Assembly: GCF_003755175.1 (NCBI RefSeq)
Contig: NZ_RKHX01000001.1
Location: 1,426,001 to 1,490,000 of the forward strand
DNA: 64,000 bases
Reading direction: 5' to 3'
From: Cellulomonas sp. PhB150
Lineage (GTDB): Bacteria; Actinomycetota; Actinomycetes; Actinomycetales; Cellulomonadaceae
The position numbers and the translations under genes are program-made. Position 1 is the stretch's first letter; each line of letters starts with the position of its first letter. The notes beneath the pieces were generated by a model. That model searched no databases and was not told the origin of the DNA. It saw only the letters and a program-made list of their open reading frames with translations. Shown piece by piece: positions 1 through 9,667 of the stretch.

Positions 1-119
1 GACAGCACGAGCGGGCGTGCCTCGACCCGTGCGCGTCGGCGCAGCCCCGGTCCGCGGTGCCGCCGAGGCAGCCCGGACCACGCGAGCGCCCCCGCCACGA
101 CCGCGACCAGCACGATCAC
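1..119 (-). CDS. tadB: TadB-like pilus assembly protein, N-terminus only (truncated by window edge)
   Basis: Only the first 39 codons lie inside the window. The GTG start (complement of 117-119) overlaps the tadA stop in a GTGA junction, so it is translationally coupled to tadA. The visible peptide is one hydrophobic helix (IVLVAVVAGALAW) followed by a strongly basic stretch, which fits the amino end of TadB, an inner-membrane platform protein of Flp/Tad pili. The family is assigned mainly from position after tadA, because no diagnostic domain is visible. Another membrane protein of the same operon cannot be excluded. Confidence 0.6.
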   Translation of the reverse strand, partial: MIVLVAVVAGALAWSGLPRRHRGPGLRRRARVEARPLVL

Positions 120-1294
120 GCGGCCCCCGCCCGCCGTCCCGAGCGAAGTCCCCACCGCTCCGCGAGCGCGGACCACGCCGTCCCTCGCACGGTCGCTCCC
201 CCGGGGTCGGCACTGATCGCCGTCGCCACCTCCAGCCCGCCGGGCGCGCGCCGGACGACGCCGACCTCGGCCAGGTACCGCGTCGCACCGGACCGCCGCA
301 GGTGGAGGACCGCGTCGAAGGCGCTGGCCGCCTGGGCGTGCACGGCCTCGCGGCTCAGGCCCGCGAGCGCGCCGAGCGCCTCGAGCCGGGCCGGGACGTC
401 GGCCGCCGCGTTGGCGTGCAGGGTCGCGCACCCTCCGTCGTGCCCGGTGTTGAGCGCGGTCATCACGTCGCCGACCTCAGCGCCTCGGCACTCCCCCAGC
501 ACGATCCGGTCCGGCCTCATCCGCATGGCGTGCCGGACGAGGTCGCCGAGGTCGACGCGCCCGGCTCCGTCGACGTTGGGTCGCCGAGCGACAAGCCGGA
601 CGACGTGCGGGTGCCCGCACTCGAGCTCCCCGGCCTCCTCGATGAGCACGATGCGCTCGTCGGGCGGCACGACGGCGAGCATCGCCGCGAGCAGCGTGGT
701 CTTGCCGGCCCCGGTCGCGCCGCACACCAGCAGGTTGGCGCGCCGCTCGACCAGGGCGCGGACCAGCGGGGCGAGCGGCGGGGCCAGCGTCCCGGACGCC
801 ACGAGGGCGTCGAGCGTGAACGCCTGCCGTCGCACCGCACGCAGGCTGATCACGGTCCCGCCGTCCGCGATCGGCGGCAGCACCGCGTGCAGGCGCGTCC
901 CGTCGGGCAGCCGTGCGTCGACCGCGGGTTCGGCGTCGTCGAGCCGCGCCCCACCGGCTGCCGCCAGGCGGACCGCGAGCGCACGGACGTCGGCGGCGGT
1001 CCCGAGATCGACGTCCGTGCGCGCCAGACGGCCGGCTCGCTCCACCCAGACGTCGCGCGGCCCGTTGACCAGGACGTCCGTCACCGACCGGTCGTCGAGC
1101 AGCGCCTGCAGCGGCCCGGCGCCCAGCATCGCGTCGCGGACCGAGCGGACGAGCTCCGCCGCGGTCGACGACCCGAGCAGCCGCCCTCGCGCACGGGCCG
1201 CGTCCTCGACGGCGTGGGTGATGGCCTCGTCCGACACCGCGCCCGCCCCACCGAGCGCGGTCCGGACGGCGTGGAGCACCTCGTCGTCGCTCAC
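116..1294 (-). CDS. tadA: TadA/CpaF-type secretion ATPase of a Flp (Tad) pilus system
   Basis: A 392-residue secretion ATPase of the CpaF/TadA branch of the type II/IV superfamily; hexamers of this family energise assembly of Flp pilins at the inner membrane. Walker A is at about residues 191-200 (CGATGAGKTT), an acidic Asp-box-like segment (VLIEEAGELE) follows, and the Walker B region (RIVLGECRG) is near 263-271, then a histidine-box-like ALNTGHDGG segment. The N-terminal ~150 residues match the usual N-terminal domain. The GTG start at 1294 overlaps the stop of the upstream ssd-like gene (GTGA), and the stop overlaps the next gene the same way. Actinobacteria often carry such reduced Tad loci for adhesion or competence. 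Confidence 0.93.
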   Translation of the reverse strand: MSDDEVLHAVRTALGGAGAVSDEAITHAVEDAARARGRLLGSSTAAELVRSVRDAMLGAGPLQALLDDRSVTDVLVNGPRDVWVERAGRLARTDVDLGTAADVRALAVRLAAAGGARLDDAEPAVDARLPDGTRLHAVLPPIADGGTVISLRAVRRQAFTLDALVASGTLAPPLAPLVRALVERRANLLVCGATGAGKTTLLAAMLAVVPPDERIVLIEEAGELECGHPHVVRLVARRPNVDGAGRVDLGDLVRHAMRMRPDRIVLGECRGAEVGDVMTALNTGHDGGCATLHANAAADVPARLEALGALAGLSREAVHAQAASAFDAVLHLRRSGATRYLAEVGVVRRAPGGLEVATAISADPGGATVRGTAWSALAERWGLRSGRRAGAA

Positions 1295-2076
1295 GATGCC
1301 GCCGGACCGAGCAACCGTCCGGGCGGGCGTTCGAGGGCCCGCACGACCGCCGACACCGCGCGGGCCGCCCGCCCGGCCAGCCGCAGACCGCCGTGCTCGA
1401 TCGACGCCGCGACCCGCCGGTCCTCCGGCCAGGTCGCCGCGACGGGCAGCCCGAGCGCCCGACCCACCTCGGCGACGCCCATCCCCCCGGGCGCGGGTCC
1501 GCGGACGACGAGCACCACCGGGACGTCGGGGAGCCGCTCCAGCAGTGCGAGCGCCCCCGCCACGGCCGCCAGATCGCGCGGGACCACGACCACGACGACG
1601 TCGCACGGCACGGCTCGGCCCGCGAGGACGTCGCCCCGGCCGAGGTCGAGCACCATCGCGCCGAGCACCGAGCCGAGCCCTCGGAGCACGTCACGCACGA
1701 CGTCCTCGTCGGGCTGGCCTGCCCCGGGCACCGAGGCCGCCGCGCCGAGGACGGCGCACGACCCCCACCGTGGCAGCAGGTCGACGACCTCGGCGCCCGG
1801 CACCTCACCCCGAGCCCCCGCGAGGTCCGGCCACCTCCCGCCCGGCACGCGCTCGGTCCCGAGCAGCAGGTCGAGCCCGACCGACGCCCGGTCGAGCGAC
1901 ACCAGCGCGGTCGCGGTGGAGCGGGAGAGTCGTTGGGCGACCCCGGCCGCGAGGACCGACGCCCCGACGCCGCCGCGGGCGCCGAGCACCCCGACGACCC
2001 GCGCGGTCGCAGCTGCGCGCTCGGAGCGCGGCGGAGGGTGCTGCGCGGCACGCACGGGCCACTCGACGACGTCCAT
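1291..2076 (-). CDS. Septum-site-determining-like / CpaE-like protein of the Tad locus
   Basis: A 261-residue protein that heads the Tad operon. A glycine-rich segment VVGVLGARGGVGASVLAAGVA resembles the deviant Walker A of MinD/ParA/CpaE ATPases, but the signature lysines (KGGxGKT/S) are missing, so nucleotide hydrolysis is doubtful. This is typical of actinobacterial Ssd proteins, which sit directly before tadA and are thought to localise the pilus machinery or influence septation. The ATG at 2076 was chosen because further upstream codons give a non-conserved, arginine-rich peptide; no good ribosome-binding site is visible, so the start is uncertain. It is divergent from the HAD gene, separated by 232 bases. 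Confidence 0.8.
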   Translation of the reverse strand: MDVVEWPVRAAQHPPPRSERAAATARVVGVLGARGGVGASVLAAGVAQRLSRSTATALVSLDRASVGLDLLLGTERVPGGRWPDLAGARGEVPGAEVVDLLPRWGSCAVLGAAASVPGAGQPDEDVVRDVLRGLGSVLGAMVLDLGRGDVLAGRAVPCDVVVVVVPRDLAAVAGALALLERLPDVPVVLVVRGPAPGGMGVAEVGRALGLPVAATWPEDRRVAASIEHGGLRLAGRAARAVSAVVRALERPPGRLLGPAAS

Positions 2077-2308
2077 CGGCCGAGCATCGACCCCGGTGGC
2101 CCGACCGCACGGCGGGGTGGCGGCGTTCTGGGGACGGAGCGGGCGACGGCGGGGGCTGTGGTCGGCTCGACGCGCGCCGCGGCACACCTTGCCAGGGCCG
2201 GCCCACGCGATGTGGGTGCCGCGGGCTACGCTCGCCGCGACCGCTCACCACCCCGAGCTCCCCCCAGACCCGCAGCCAGAGCGCACCCGAGAGCAGACCC
2301 GGACCAGC

Positions 2309-3130
2309 ATGGACGCCCACCCGATCACGGCCACCCGCGAGGCGGCGTTCTTCGACCTGGACAAGACGATCATCGCGACGTCGTCGGCGACCGCGTTCTC
2401 CCGGGGCTTCCTCGCGCAGGGCATGCTCACGCGTCGCAAGGTCCTGCGGACGGCCTACGCGCAGCTCGTGTACCTCATGGGTGCGGCCGACGAGGACCAG
2501 ACCGAGCGCCTGCGCGTCCAGCTCTCGCGCAACGTGGCCGGCTGGGAGGTCTCGCAGGTGTCCGCCGTCGTCGCCGAGACCCTGCACGAGGCCATCGACC
2601 CGACCGTGTACGCGGAGGCGGTCGCACTCATCGAGGAGCACCACGCCGCGGGGCGCGACGTGGTGATCGTCTCGGCCTCGAGCAGCGAGATCGTCGAGCC
2701 GATCGCCGCCGTGCTCGGCGCGGACCACGTCATCGCCTCGCGCATGGCCGTGACCGGGGGGCGCTACACCGGCGAGATCGACTTCTACGCGTACGGCGAG
2801 AACAAGGCCACGGGGATCCGCGAGCTCGCGGCGCGCGAGGGCTACGACCTCGCGCGCAGCTTCGCGTACTCGGACTCGATCACCGACGCGCCGATGCTCG
2901 GGGTCGTCGGCCACGCCTACGCGGTCAACCCCGACCGCACGCTGCGCCGCCTCGCCGAGCAGGAGGGCTGGGGCGTGCTCTCCTTCAGCCGGCCCGTGGC
3001 GCTCTTCGCGTTCGCGCGCCGGCCCGCCTCGATCGCCGCCGTGGGAGTCGTCGCGCTGGTGGCCGCCGGCCTGGCGGTCGGCTGGTACCTCGGCCGACGA
3101 CGAGCACGCGACCGACCCGGACGCCCGTAG
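2309..3130 (+). CDS. HAD-IB family phosphatase with C-terminal membrane anchor
   Basis: A 273-residue HAD-superfamily hydrolase of the SerB-like IB subfamily. Motif I is AFFDLDKTII (nucleophile and acid/base aspartates), motif II is VIVSASSSE, and motif III/IV is YSDSITDAPML. Substrate is unknown; phosphoserine-like small phosphates are usual for the subfamily, and actinobacterial relatives are annotated as morphological-differentiation-associated. A single predicted transmembrane helix near residues 243-263 followed by an RRRAR tail suggests tethering to the inner face of the membrane. It is divergent from the ssd-tadA genes, an arrangement I recall from other actinobacteria. The ATG at 2309 is the first in-frame start preceding motif I. 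Confidence 0.88.
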   Translation: MDAHPITATREAAFFDLDKTIIATSSATAFSRGFLAQGMLTRRKVLRTAYAQLVYLMGAADEDQTERLRVQLSRNVAGWEVSQVSAVVAETLHEAIDPTVYAEAVALIEEHHAAGRDVVIVSASSSEIVEPIAAVLGADHVIASRMAVTGGRYTGEIDFYAYGENKATGIRELAAREGYDLARSFAYSDSITDAPMLGVVGHAYAVNPDRTLRRLAEQEGWGVLSFSRPVALFAFARRPASIAAVGVVALVAAGLAVGWYLGRRRARDRPGRP

Positions 3131-3141
3131 CCCGGGACGTC

Positions 3142-3171
3142 CGCATAGCGGGACGGCCGTCCCGCCATGCG
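3142..3171 (+). terminator. Hairpin after the HAD phosphatase gene
   Basis: Arms at 3142-3155 and 3158-3171 pair over 14 positions with one G-U type mismatch and a two-base centre, starting 12 bases after the stop codon. There is no T-run, as is usual in high-GC actinobacteria. Confidence 0.6.
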
Positions 3172-3365
3172 ACCCTCGCCGCGGCCCGACCTGCGCCGAC
3201 GCCTCCGGGCCTTCCCATCCGCCGGAACGGGGAGTACCAACGGAGTCACAACTGCATGACCGCGAGGAACCCACGCGCAGGAGCGCCCACCTATGGGCAG
3301 TTCGACCGGGCTGGACCCGTTGCGAACCACACAGAGCGCGCTTGATCTCCTCCGGTCGCAGGCGG

Positions 3366-3395
3366 AACGGCGGCGCCCCTCGGGACGCCGCCGTT
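3366..3395 (-). terminator. Hairpin terminator of the Fic-like gene
   Basis: A perfect 10-base inverted repeat (AACGGCGGCG / CGCCGCCGTT) with a 10-base loop lies 15 bases past the stop of the minus-strand Fic-like gene. It could also stop readthrough from the plus strand. The rest of 3172-3365 holds no feature I can support. Confidence 0.65.
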
Positions 3396-3409
3396 GTGTG
3401 TCCGGACGG

Positions 3410-4267
3410 CTACTCGACGGCGGAGGGCGCGAGCGAGCCGCCGAGCACCGCGTCGGCGACGGCCCGCGCGGCGTCCGCCCCCGAGACGACCCCGTCCGCG
3501 CACAGCACGATCCACCGCGCGACCGCCTCGCCAGCCCCGGTCGCGAACCCTGCGGCGGTCCCCAGGTACGGGTTCGGCGCGGCGGCCCACCCGGCCGAGC
3601 AGATCACCGACCCGGTCGGGTCGAGCCCGCGCGACGTGAGCAGCAGCCGGAACACGGCCCGCGCCACGACGCCGTTGCCCGCGACGAACGGGCGCAGCGT
3701 GAGCAGCTCCCCGTGCACGACGGCCGCGACGACGAGCGCGGGGGCGCGGGAGGCGTCGACGAGCGAGCCGAGCAGCGCGAGCCGCGCCGCGAGCTCCTCG
3801 CCGGCGGCCGCGTCGCCGAGCCCGGTCAGGTCCTGCGGGGGCTCGGAGGCCCGCAGCCGTCCGAGGTCCGCGGGTGGCACGAGCCCTGCGGCAGCGGACG
3901 TGTGCAGCCGCGCGAGCAGCTGCCCGAACGGCGGCAGCGCCGGTGTCTGGCGCGCACCCAGGTCCGGCATGAGCGACTCGACGAGCGCCGACGCCCGCAG
4001 CGCCCCGGACGCGAGCACGAACGGCAGCCCCGCCGGCACGGGCCCGCCGACGGCGATCGACCGCACCGCCTCGACCGGCACCCGGCCCCCGTCGAGCGCG
4101 GCGCTGGCCCGTGCCGACCGGATCCCGGCCTCGGCGCGCACCTCGCGCCACCGGCGCCGGTACGCCTCGTGCCAGCGGAGCTCCTCGCAGGCCGTCCGGG
4201 CCCGCGCGAGCGCGTCGGCGACGCCGGGCAGGTCGGCCAGGGCGGCGAGCGGGTCCACGCCCGCCAC
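3410..4267 (-). CDS. Fic/DOC-fold protein with degenerate catalytic motif (oxidoreductase-type annotation elsewhere)
   Basis: A 285-residue protein with a recognisable Fic core. Fic enzymes AMPylate or otherwise modify target proteins through the loop HPFx(D/E)GNGRxxR. Here the corresponding segment, residues 192-203, reads RPFVAGNGVVAR: the catalytic histidine is Arg, the metal-binding acidic residue is Ala, and the first phosphate-binding Arg is Val, while GNG and the last Arg remain. The helix before it (AAVVHGELLTL) and an upstream SAALDG resembling the inhibitory S/TxxxE(G/N) motif support the fold. It is therefore likely a pseudoenzyme or has another activity. It lies next to the Tad/HAD cluster, and relatives there are often labelled only oxidoreductase. 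The start was taken as the most distal in-frame one. Confidence 0.72.
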   Translation of the reverse strand: MAGVDPLAALADLPGVADALARARTACEELRWHEAYRRRWREVRAEAGIRSARASAALDGGRVPVEAVRSIAVGGPVPAGLPFVLASGALRASALVESLMPDLGARQTPALPPFGQLLARLHTSAAAGLVPPADLGRLRASEPPQDLTGLGDAAAGEELAARLALLGSLVDASRAPALVVAAVVHGELLTLRPFVAGNGVVARAVFRLLLTSRGLDPTGSVICSAGWAAAPNPYLGTAAGFATGAGEAVARWIVLCADGVVSGADAARAVADAVLGGSLAPSAVE

Positions 4268-4282
4268 CCTAGGAGACGCGGG

Positions 4283-4684
4283 TCAGACGGCCTGCGCGAT
4301 CCGCACGCTGTTGCCCGACGGGTCCCGGAACGCGCAGTCGCGCGGGCCCCACCCCTGGTCGATGGGCTCCTGGAGCACCTCCGCCCCGAAGGACAGCAGG
4401 TTCTCGAAGGTCGCGTCCACGTCCGACGAGCCGAACACGAGGAACGGCAGCGACCCCTTGGTCAGCAGCTCCTGCAGCGCGTCGCCGTCGGCCTGCGAGC
4501 GACCCGCGTGCGGGACCGAGATGACGATGCCGAGGCCCGGCTGCGTGTCGCTGCCGAGGGTGACCCAGCGGAAGTCGCCGGAGGCCACGTCGTTGAGGAT
4601 CTTCAGGCCGAGCGCCTCGTAGAAGGCGATCGACTCGTCGACGTCGTTGACCGTCACGTTGGTGTACTTCAGCGAGATGTCCAT
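4283..4684 (-). CDS. VOC-superfamily protein (glyoxalase/bleomycin-resistance fold)
   Basis: A 133-residue single VOC module. Features include the opening beta strand KYTNVTVNDVDESIAFYEAL, a central FLVFGSSDVDATFENL and the closing FRDPSGNSVRIAQ, which is the usual end of this fold. The substrate is unknown; family members are lyases, dioxygenases or drug-binding proteins. It lies 52 bases downstream of the AraC-type regulator on the same strand, and this regulator-VOC pairing suggests co-transcription. Confidence 0.85.
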   Translation of the reverse strand: MDISLKYTNVTVNDVDESIAFYEALGLKILNDVASGDFRWVTLGSDTQPGLGIVISVPHAGRSQADGDALQELLTKGSLPFLVFGSSDVDATFENLLSFGAEVLQEPIDQGWGPRDCAFRDPSGNSVRIAQAV

Positions 4685-4736
4685 GCCCTCGACCCTAGGG
4701 AGCCGCCGAGCACGTCGCTTCTTCGATCCTGCTCGA

Positions 4737-5153
4737 TCAGTCGCGATCAGGGACGGGCCGACGAGCGGGCCGCGTCTGCACCTTCGCCACGCACGGCGGC
4801 ATCGCCTTCACGGCGGCGTGCTCCCGGCTCCGGTAGGCGGTCGGGCTCTCCCCCACGATCTCCGAGAACCGCGAGCTGAAGGACCCGAGCGAGGTGCACC
4901 CGACCTCCATGCACGCGTCGGTGACGGAGACGCCGGACCGCAGCAGCGCCATCGCCCGCTCGATCCGCCGCGTCATCAGGTAGCTGTACGGCGTCTCGCC
5001 GTACGCGGCGCGGAACCGGCGCGAGAAGTGCGCGGGTGACATGAGCGCGCGCTGCGCCATCGTCGGGACGTCGAGCGGCCGCGCGTACTCGCGGTCGATG
5101 AGGTCGCGCGCGCGGCGCAGGTCGGCCAGCGTCGCGAGCTCGTCGGGGGTCAT
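4737..5153 (-). CDS. AraC-family transcriptional regulator (DNA-binding domain only)
   Basis: A 138-residue protein consisting almost entirely of the double helix-turn-helix AraC domain (about residues 15-110). The first HTH is MAQRALMSPAHFSRRFRAAYG and the second is DACMEVGCTSLGSFSSRFSEI, followed by GESPTAYR, the conserved end of the domain. There is no N-terminal ligand-binding domain, so signal sensing must come from elsewhere. The ATG at 5153 (MTPDELATL) starts the conserved part. It is divergent from the malic enzyme (52 bases between starts) and upstream of the VOC gene, its probable target. Confidence 0.88.
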   Translation of the reverse strand: MTPDELATLADLRRARDLIDREYARPLDVPTMAQRALMSPAHFSRRFRAAYGETPYSYLMTRRIERAMALLRSGVSVTDACMEVGCTSLGSFSSRFSEIVGESPTAYRSREHAAVKAMPPCVAKVQTRPARRPVPDRD

Positions 5154-5205
5154 GCCGACCACGGTAGGACAGGTCGCGCAGCCGCGGCAGGGGCAGACTG
5201 GCCAG

Positions 5206-6596
<1,391 letters not shown>

Positions 6597-6600
<4 letters not shown>

Positions 6601-7703
6601 GAGCGCCAGGCGCCCCGGACGTACTGCGGCTGCCACCCGGTGGTCGTCCCCGAGGACGCGTCCACGGGCAGCACGTCGGTCGCGACGCCCAGCTCGTGCG
6701 CGGCCCGCAGGGCCCAGGACGGGTCGCGCAGCGCACCGCGCCCGACGAGCACCGCGTCGGCCTCCCCGGTCGCGATGACGTGCTCGGCGAGCACCGGGTC
6801 GTCGAGCAGCCCGACGGCCGCGACCGCGATCCCTGCCGCTGCGCGCACCTCGCGAGCCGCGGGCACCTGGTAGCCGGGTCCGACCGGGATGTCGGCCGCG
6901 GCGTTGCCACCCGTCGACACGTCGATGAGGTCCACGCCGTGCCCGGCCAGGTCCTTGGCGACGAGGGCCACGTCCTCGACCGCGAGCCCGCCGTCCACCC
7001 AGTCGGTCGCCGAGACGCGCACGATCAGCGGCAGCTCGTCGGGCCAGACCGCCCGCACCGCGTCCGCGGTCTCGACGAGCAGCCGCGCGCGGTTCTCGAG
7101 CGAGCCGCCGTACTCGTCGTCGCGCGCGTTCGACAGCGGCGAGAGGAACTGGTGCAGCAGGTAGCCGTGGGCCGCGTGGATCTCGACCACGTCGAACCCG
7201 GCGGCCAGCGAGCGGCGCGCGGCCTCGGCGAACTGCCCGGGCACCTCCGCGACCTGGGCCGCGGTCAACGCCGCGGGCTCCGCGTAGCCCGCGAACGCGA
7301 GCGCCGAGGGTCCGACGGTGGCCCAGCCGCCCTCCGCCTCCGGGACGGAGCCGCGGCCCGCCGCGAACGGCGAGTACGTCGACGCCTTGCGTCCCGCGTG
7401 CGCGAGCTGGATGCCGATCCTGGTCCCGCGCGCGTGCACGAAGTCGGTGATGCGACGCCAGGCCGCCACCTGCTCGTCGTCCCAGATGCCGGTGTCCTGG
7501 GGCGAGATCCGGCCCTCGGGGACCACGGCGGTCGCCTCGGTGAGCAGCAGGCCGAAGCCGCCCGCGGCACGAGCGCCGAGGTGCACGAGGTGCCAGTCGT
7601 TCGGGACGCCGTCGACGGCGGAGTACTGGCACATGGGCGCGAGCCACGCCCGGTTGGCGAAGGTGGTGCCGCGCAGGGTGATCGGGTCGAACAGAGAGGT
7701 CAT
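6597..7703 (-). CDS. Old-yellow-enzyme family NADH:flavin oxidoreductase (YqjM type)
   Basis: A 368-residue FMN enzyme that reduces activated C=C bonds of enones or similar xenobiotics with NAD(P)H. The N-terminus (LFDPITLRGTTFANRAWLAPMCQYSA) carries the Cys of YqjM-type enzymes. Other marks are HLGARAAGGFGLLLTEATAV, IQLAHAGRKAS, the substrate-binding pair in EIHAAHGYLLHQFLSP, and DDEYGGSLENRARLL. The FMN phosphate site lies near VLVGRGALRDPSW. The ATG at 7703 matches the usual start; an ATG three codons earlier is possible. It overlaps the malic enzyme gene tail to tail by four bases. Confidence 0.94.
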
Positions 7704-7795
7704 GGGTTCCACGCTAAGGCGCGCTCCCGGCGCGCGCGTCGGCCATCGGTCCTTCGTCCCAGGATCCGGGTGCGTGTTCGCGAGACGCTGAACCC

Positions 7796-8620
7796 GTGCT
7801 GACCATCACCGAGACCGTCGACGCCCAGGCCGAGGCGGCACACCACAAGGTCGACCTGCTGCGGACCCCGGGCGTCTTCCTGGTGCGCACGGCCCTCGCG
7901 GGCGCGTACATCGGCATCGGCGTCGTCATCATGGCGACCGCCGGTGGACCGCTCGCCGCCGTCGGCTCGGGGTTCACGCCGCTGGTCCAGGGGCTCGTGT
8001 TCGGGGTCGCGCTGACGATCGTCGTCGTCGCCGGAGGCGAGCTGGCGACCTCCGCGATGATGATCCTCACGCAGGGCGCCGTCCGCGGCGTCGTCGGCTG
8101 GGGCCGCGCCGCGGTGACGCTGCTCGCGGTGCTCGCCGGGAACCTGGTCGGCGCCGTGGTGTTCGCGGTGCTCGTGCACGCCTCCGGCGTCCTCGCACCC
8201 AGCACGCCCGGAGGGGCGATGATCGCGACGATGGTCGAGCACAAGGCGGCCGAGTCGACGGGACAGCTCGTCGTGCGCGGCATCCTGTGCAACCTGCTCG
8301 TCTGCCTGGCCGTCTGGTGCGCCGCCCGGCTGCGCAGCGAGGGCGCGCGCATCGCGGTCATCTTCGCGTGCGTCATGGTCTTCATCACCTCGGGCTTCGA
8401 GCACGTGGTCGCCAACATGACGACGTTCTCGCTCGGGCTGCTCGGCGGTCTGCCGGGTGCCAGCATCGGCGAGCTCGCCCGGAACATCGCGGCGGTCGGC
8501 CTCGGCAACACGATCGGCGGAGCGGTGCTCGTCGGCCTCGCGTACGCGTACGGCAGCCGACCCGCCTCGTCCGACACGCCCGCACCGGAGCGCGAGGCGG
8601 CGGCCACCGCAATACGGTGA
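7796..8620 (+). CDS. Formate/nitrite transporter (FNT) family channel
   Basis: A 274-residue integral membrane protein with six hydrophobic helices characteristic of FocA/NirC channels, which move formate, nitrite, lactate or hydrosulfide across the membrane as pentamers. Recognisable segments are RTALAGAYIGIGVVIM at the first helix, GGELATSAMMIL in the second, GNLVGAV in the third and GFEHVVANMTTFSLG in the fifth, where the central pore histidine of the family is expected (the H of FEHVVANM). The GTG start at 7796 is divergent from the flavoprotein. The substrate cannot be told from sequence. Confidence 0.9.
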   Translation: MLTITETVDAQAEAAHHKVDLLRTPGVFLVRTALAGAYIGIGVVIMATAGGPLAAVGSGFTPLVQGLVFGVALTIVVVAGGELATSAMMILTQGAVRGVVGWGRAAVTLLAVLAGNLVGAVVFAVLVHASGVLAPSTPGGAMIATMVEHKAAESTGQLVVRGILCNLLVCLAVWCAARLRSEGARIAVIFACVMVFITSGFEHVVANMTTFSLGLLGGLPGASIGELARNIAAVGLGNTIGGAVLVGLAYAYGSRPASSDTPAPEREAAATAIR

Positions 8621-8670
8621 CCGGGAACGGCGGCGCGCCTGCGTCGCCCGCGGCCACCTCTGGAGCACGG

Positions 8671-9579
8671 ATGAGCACCTCCGACCCCGATCGACCGACC
8701 GAAGCCCAGCCCGCCGTCAGCGGCGAGCCGCCGGCCGAGACCGCCGCGCAGCCCGCAGCCGAGCCTGTCGCCGAGTCCGCAGCCGAGCCTGCCGCCGAAC
8801 CCGCGGCCGAGCCTGCCGTCGAACCTGCGGCCGAGCCCGCTGTCGACACCGGCCGCCACGCCGTCGTCCGCCCCGCACCCACGCCCCCGCCAGCGGACGA
8901 GCCGCCGACCACGACCTTCGCGCGCGTCAGCTCCCGCACCCCGGTCGAGCCGGTCGCGCCGACGACCGGCCCTGCCACGGCCGTCGTCCCGCCGCCCGCC
9001 GAGCCCGCGACCGGCACCAAGGAGCAGCCCGCGGTCGCCGAGCCCGCGTCGACGTCCACCCCGCAGCCCGCGACCGACGAGGAGCTGTTCCCCGACCCGA
9101 ACGCCCCCCGCTCGACCTCGGTCGGCACCCACGTCGTCGGCGCGATCGTCGGGCTCCTGCTCGGTCCGGTCGCCGCGGGCACGCTGCTCGTCGGTCAGGC
9201 GCGCATCCTCGAGGCTCAGGCCAGCGGCTGGACGGCGACGGTCGACACGATGGGCATCGTGCTCGTCGGCATCGGCCTGCTGCTGCTCGGCTGGGTCGTG
9301 CTGCTCGGCACCTGGACCCCCGCCGTCCCGATCACCGCGGGCCTCGTCCTGTCCGTGCTCGGCGGCGTCTCGCTCGTCGCGCCCGGCGTCGCCCGCGACC
9401 TGACGTTGCAGTACATCGACTCCTCCGGGTGGCACCTGACGATCACGCAGGTGCTCGTCTCCGGCTCGTCGGGAACGCTGCTGACGGCCGGGTTCCTGGT
9501 CCTGCTGTCCGGCTTCGTCGCGGCCGCCGCGCGGCGCCGCGGCGTGCGGCTCGGGGAGTTCCGCGAGCGGCACCGCTGA
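8671..9579 (+). CDS. Membrane protein with Ala/Pro/Glu-rich repetitive N-terminal domain
   Basis: A 302-residue protein not assigned to a family. Residues 1-145 are low-complexity, with tandem AEP(A/V) units such as AAEPAAEPAAEPAVEP encoded by a short imperfect DNA repeat at about 8756-8850; this part should be disordered and cytoplasmic. Residues 150-290 form about four transmembrane helices (for example AIVGLLLGPVAAGTLLVG and TMGIVLVGIGLLLLGWVVLLG), ending in an RRRGVR basic tail. It lies between the FNT channel and acsA on the same strand. No function is proposed. Confidence 0.8.
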   Translation: MSTSDPDRPTEAQPAVSGEPPAETAAQPAAEPVAESAAEPAAEPAAEPAVEPAAEPAVDTGRHAVVRPAPTPPPADEPPTTTFARVSSRTPVEPVAPTTGPATAVVPPPAEPATGTKEQPAVAEPASTSTPQPATDEELFPDPNAPRSTSVGTHVVGAIVGLLLGPVAAGTLLVGQARILEAQASGWTATVDTMGIVLVGIGLLLLGWVVLLGTWTPAVPITAGLVLSVLGGVSLVAPGVARDLTLQYIDSSGWHLTITQVLVSGSSGTLLTAGFLVLLSGFVAAAARRRGVRLGEFRERHR

Positions 9580-9667
9580 CCTCGACGCGAGCCTCCGGGC
9601 GGAGATGACTAGAGTGCGGTCCGGGGGCTCGCCCCCTCGCACCGATGCCGCTGCACAGGAGGTCTGC

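Noticed and set aside
17-3130. Long plus-strand open frame of 1037 codons ending in the HAD gene
   Set aside because: Only the last 273 codons have family motifs; the rest is antisense to tadA and the ssd-like gene.
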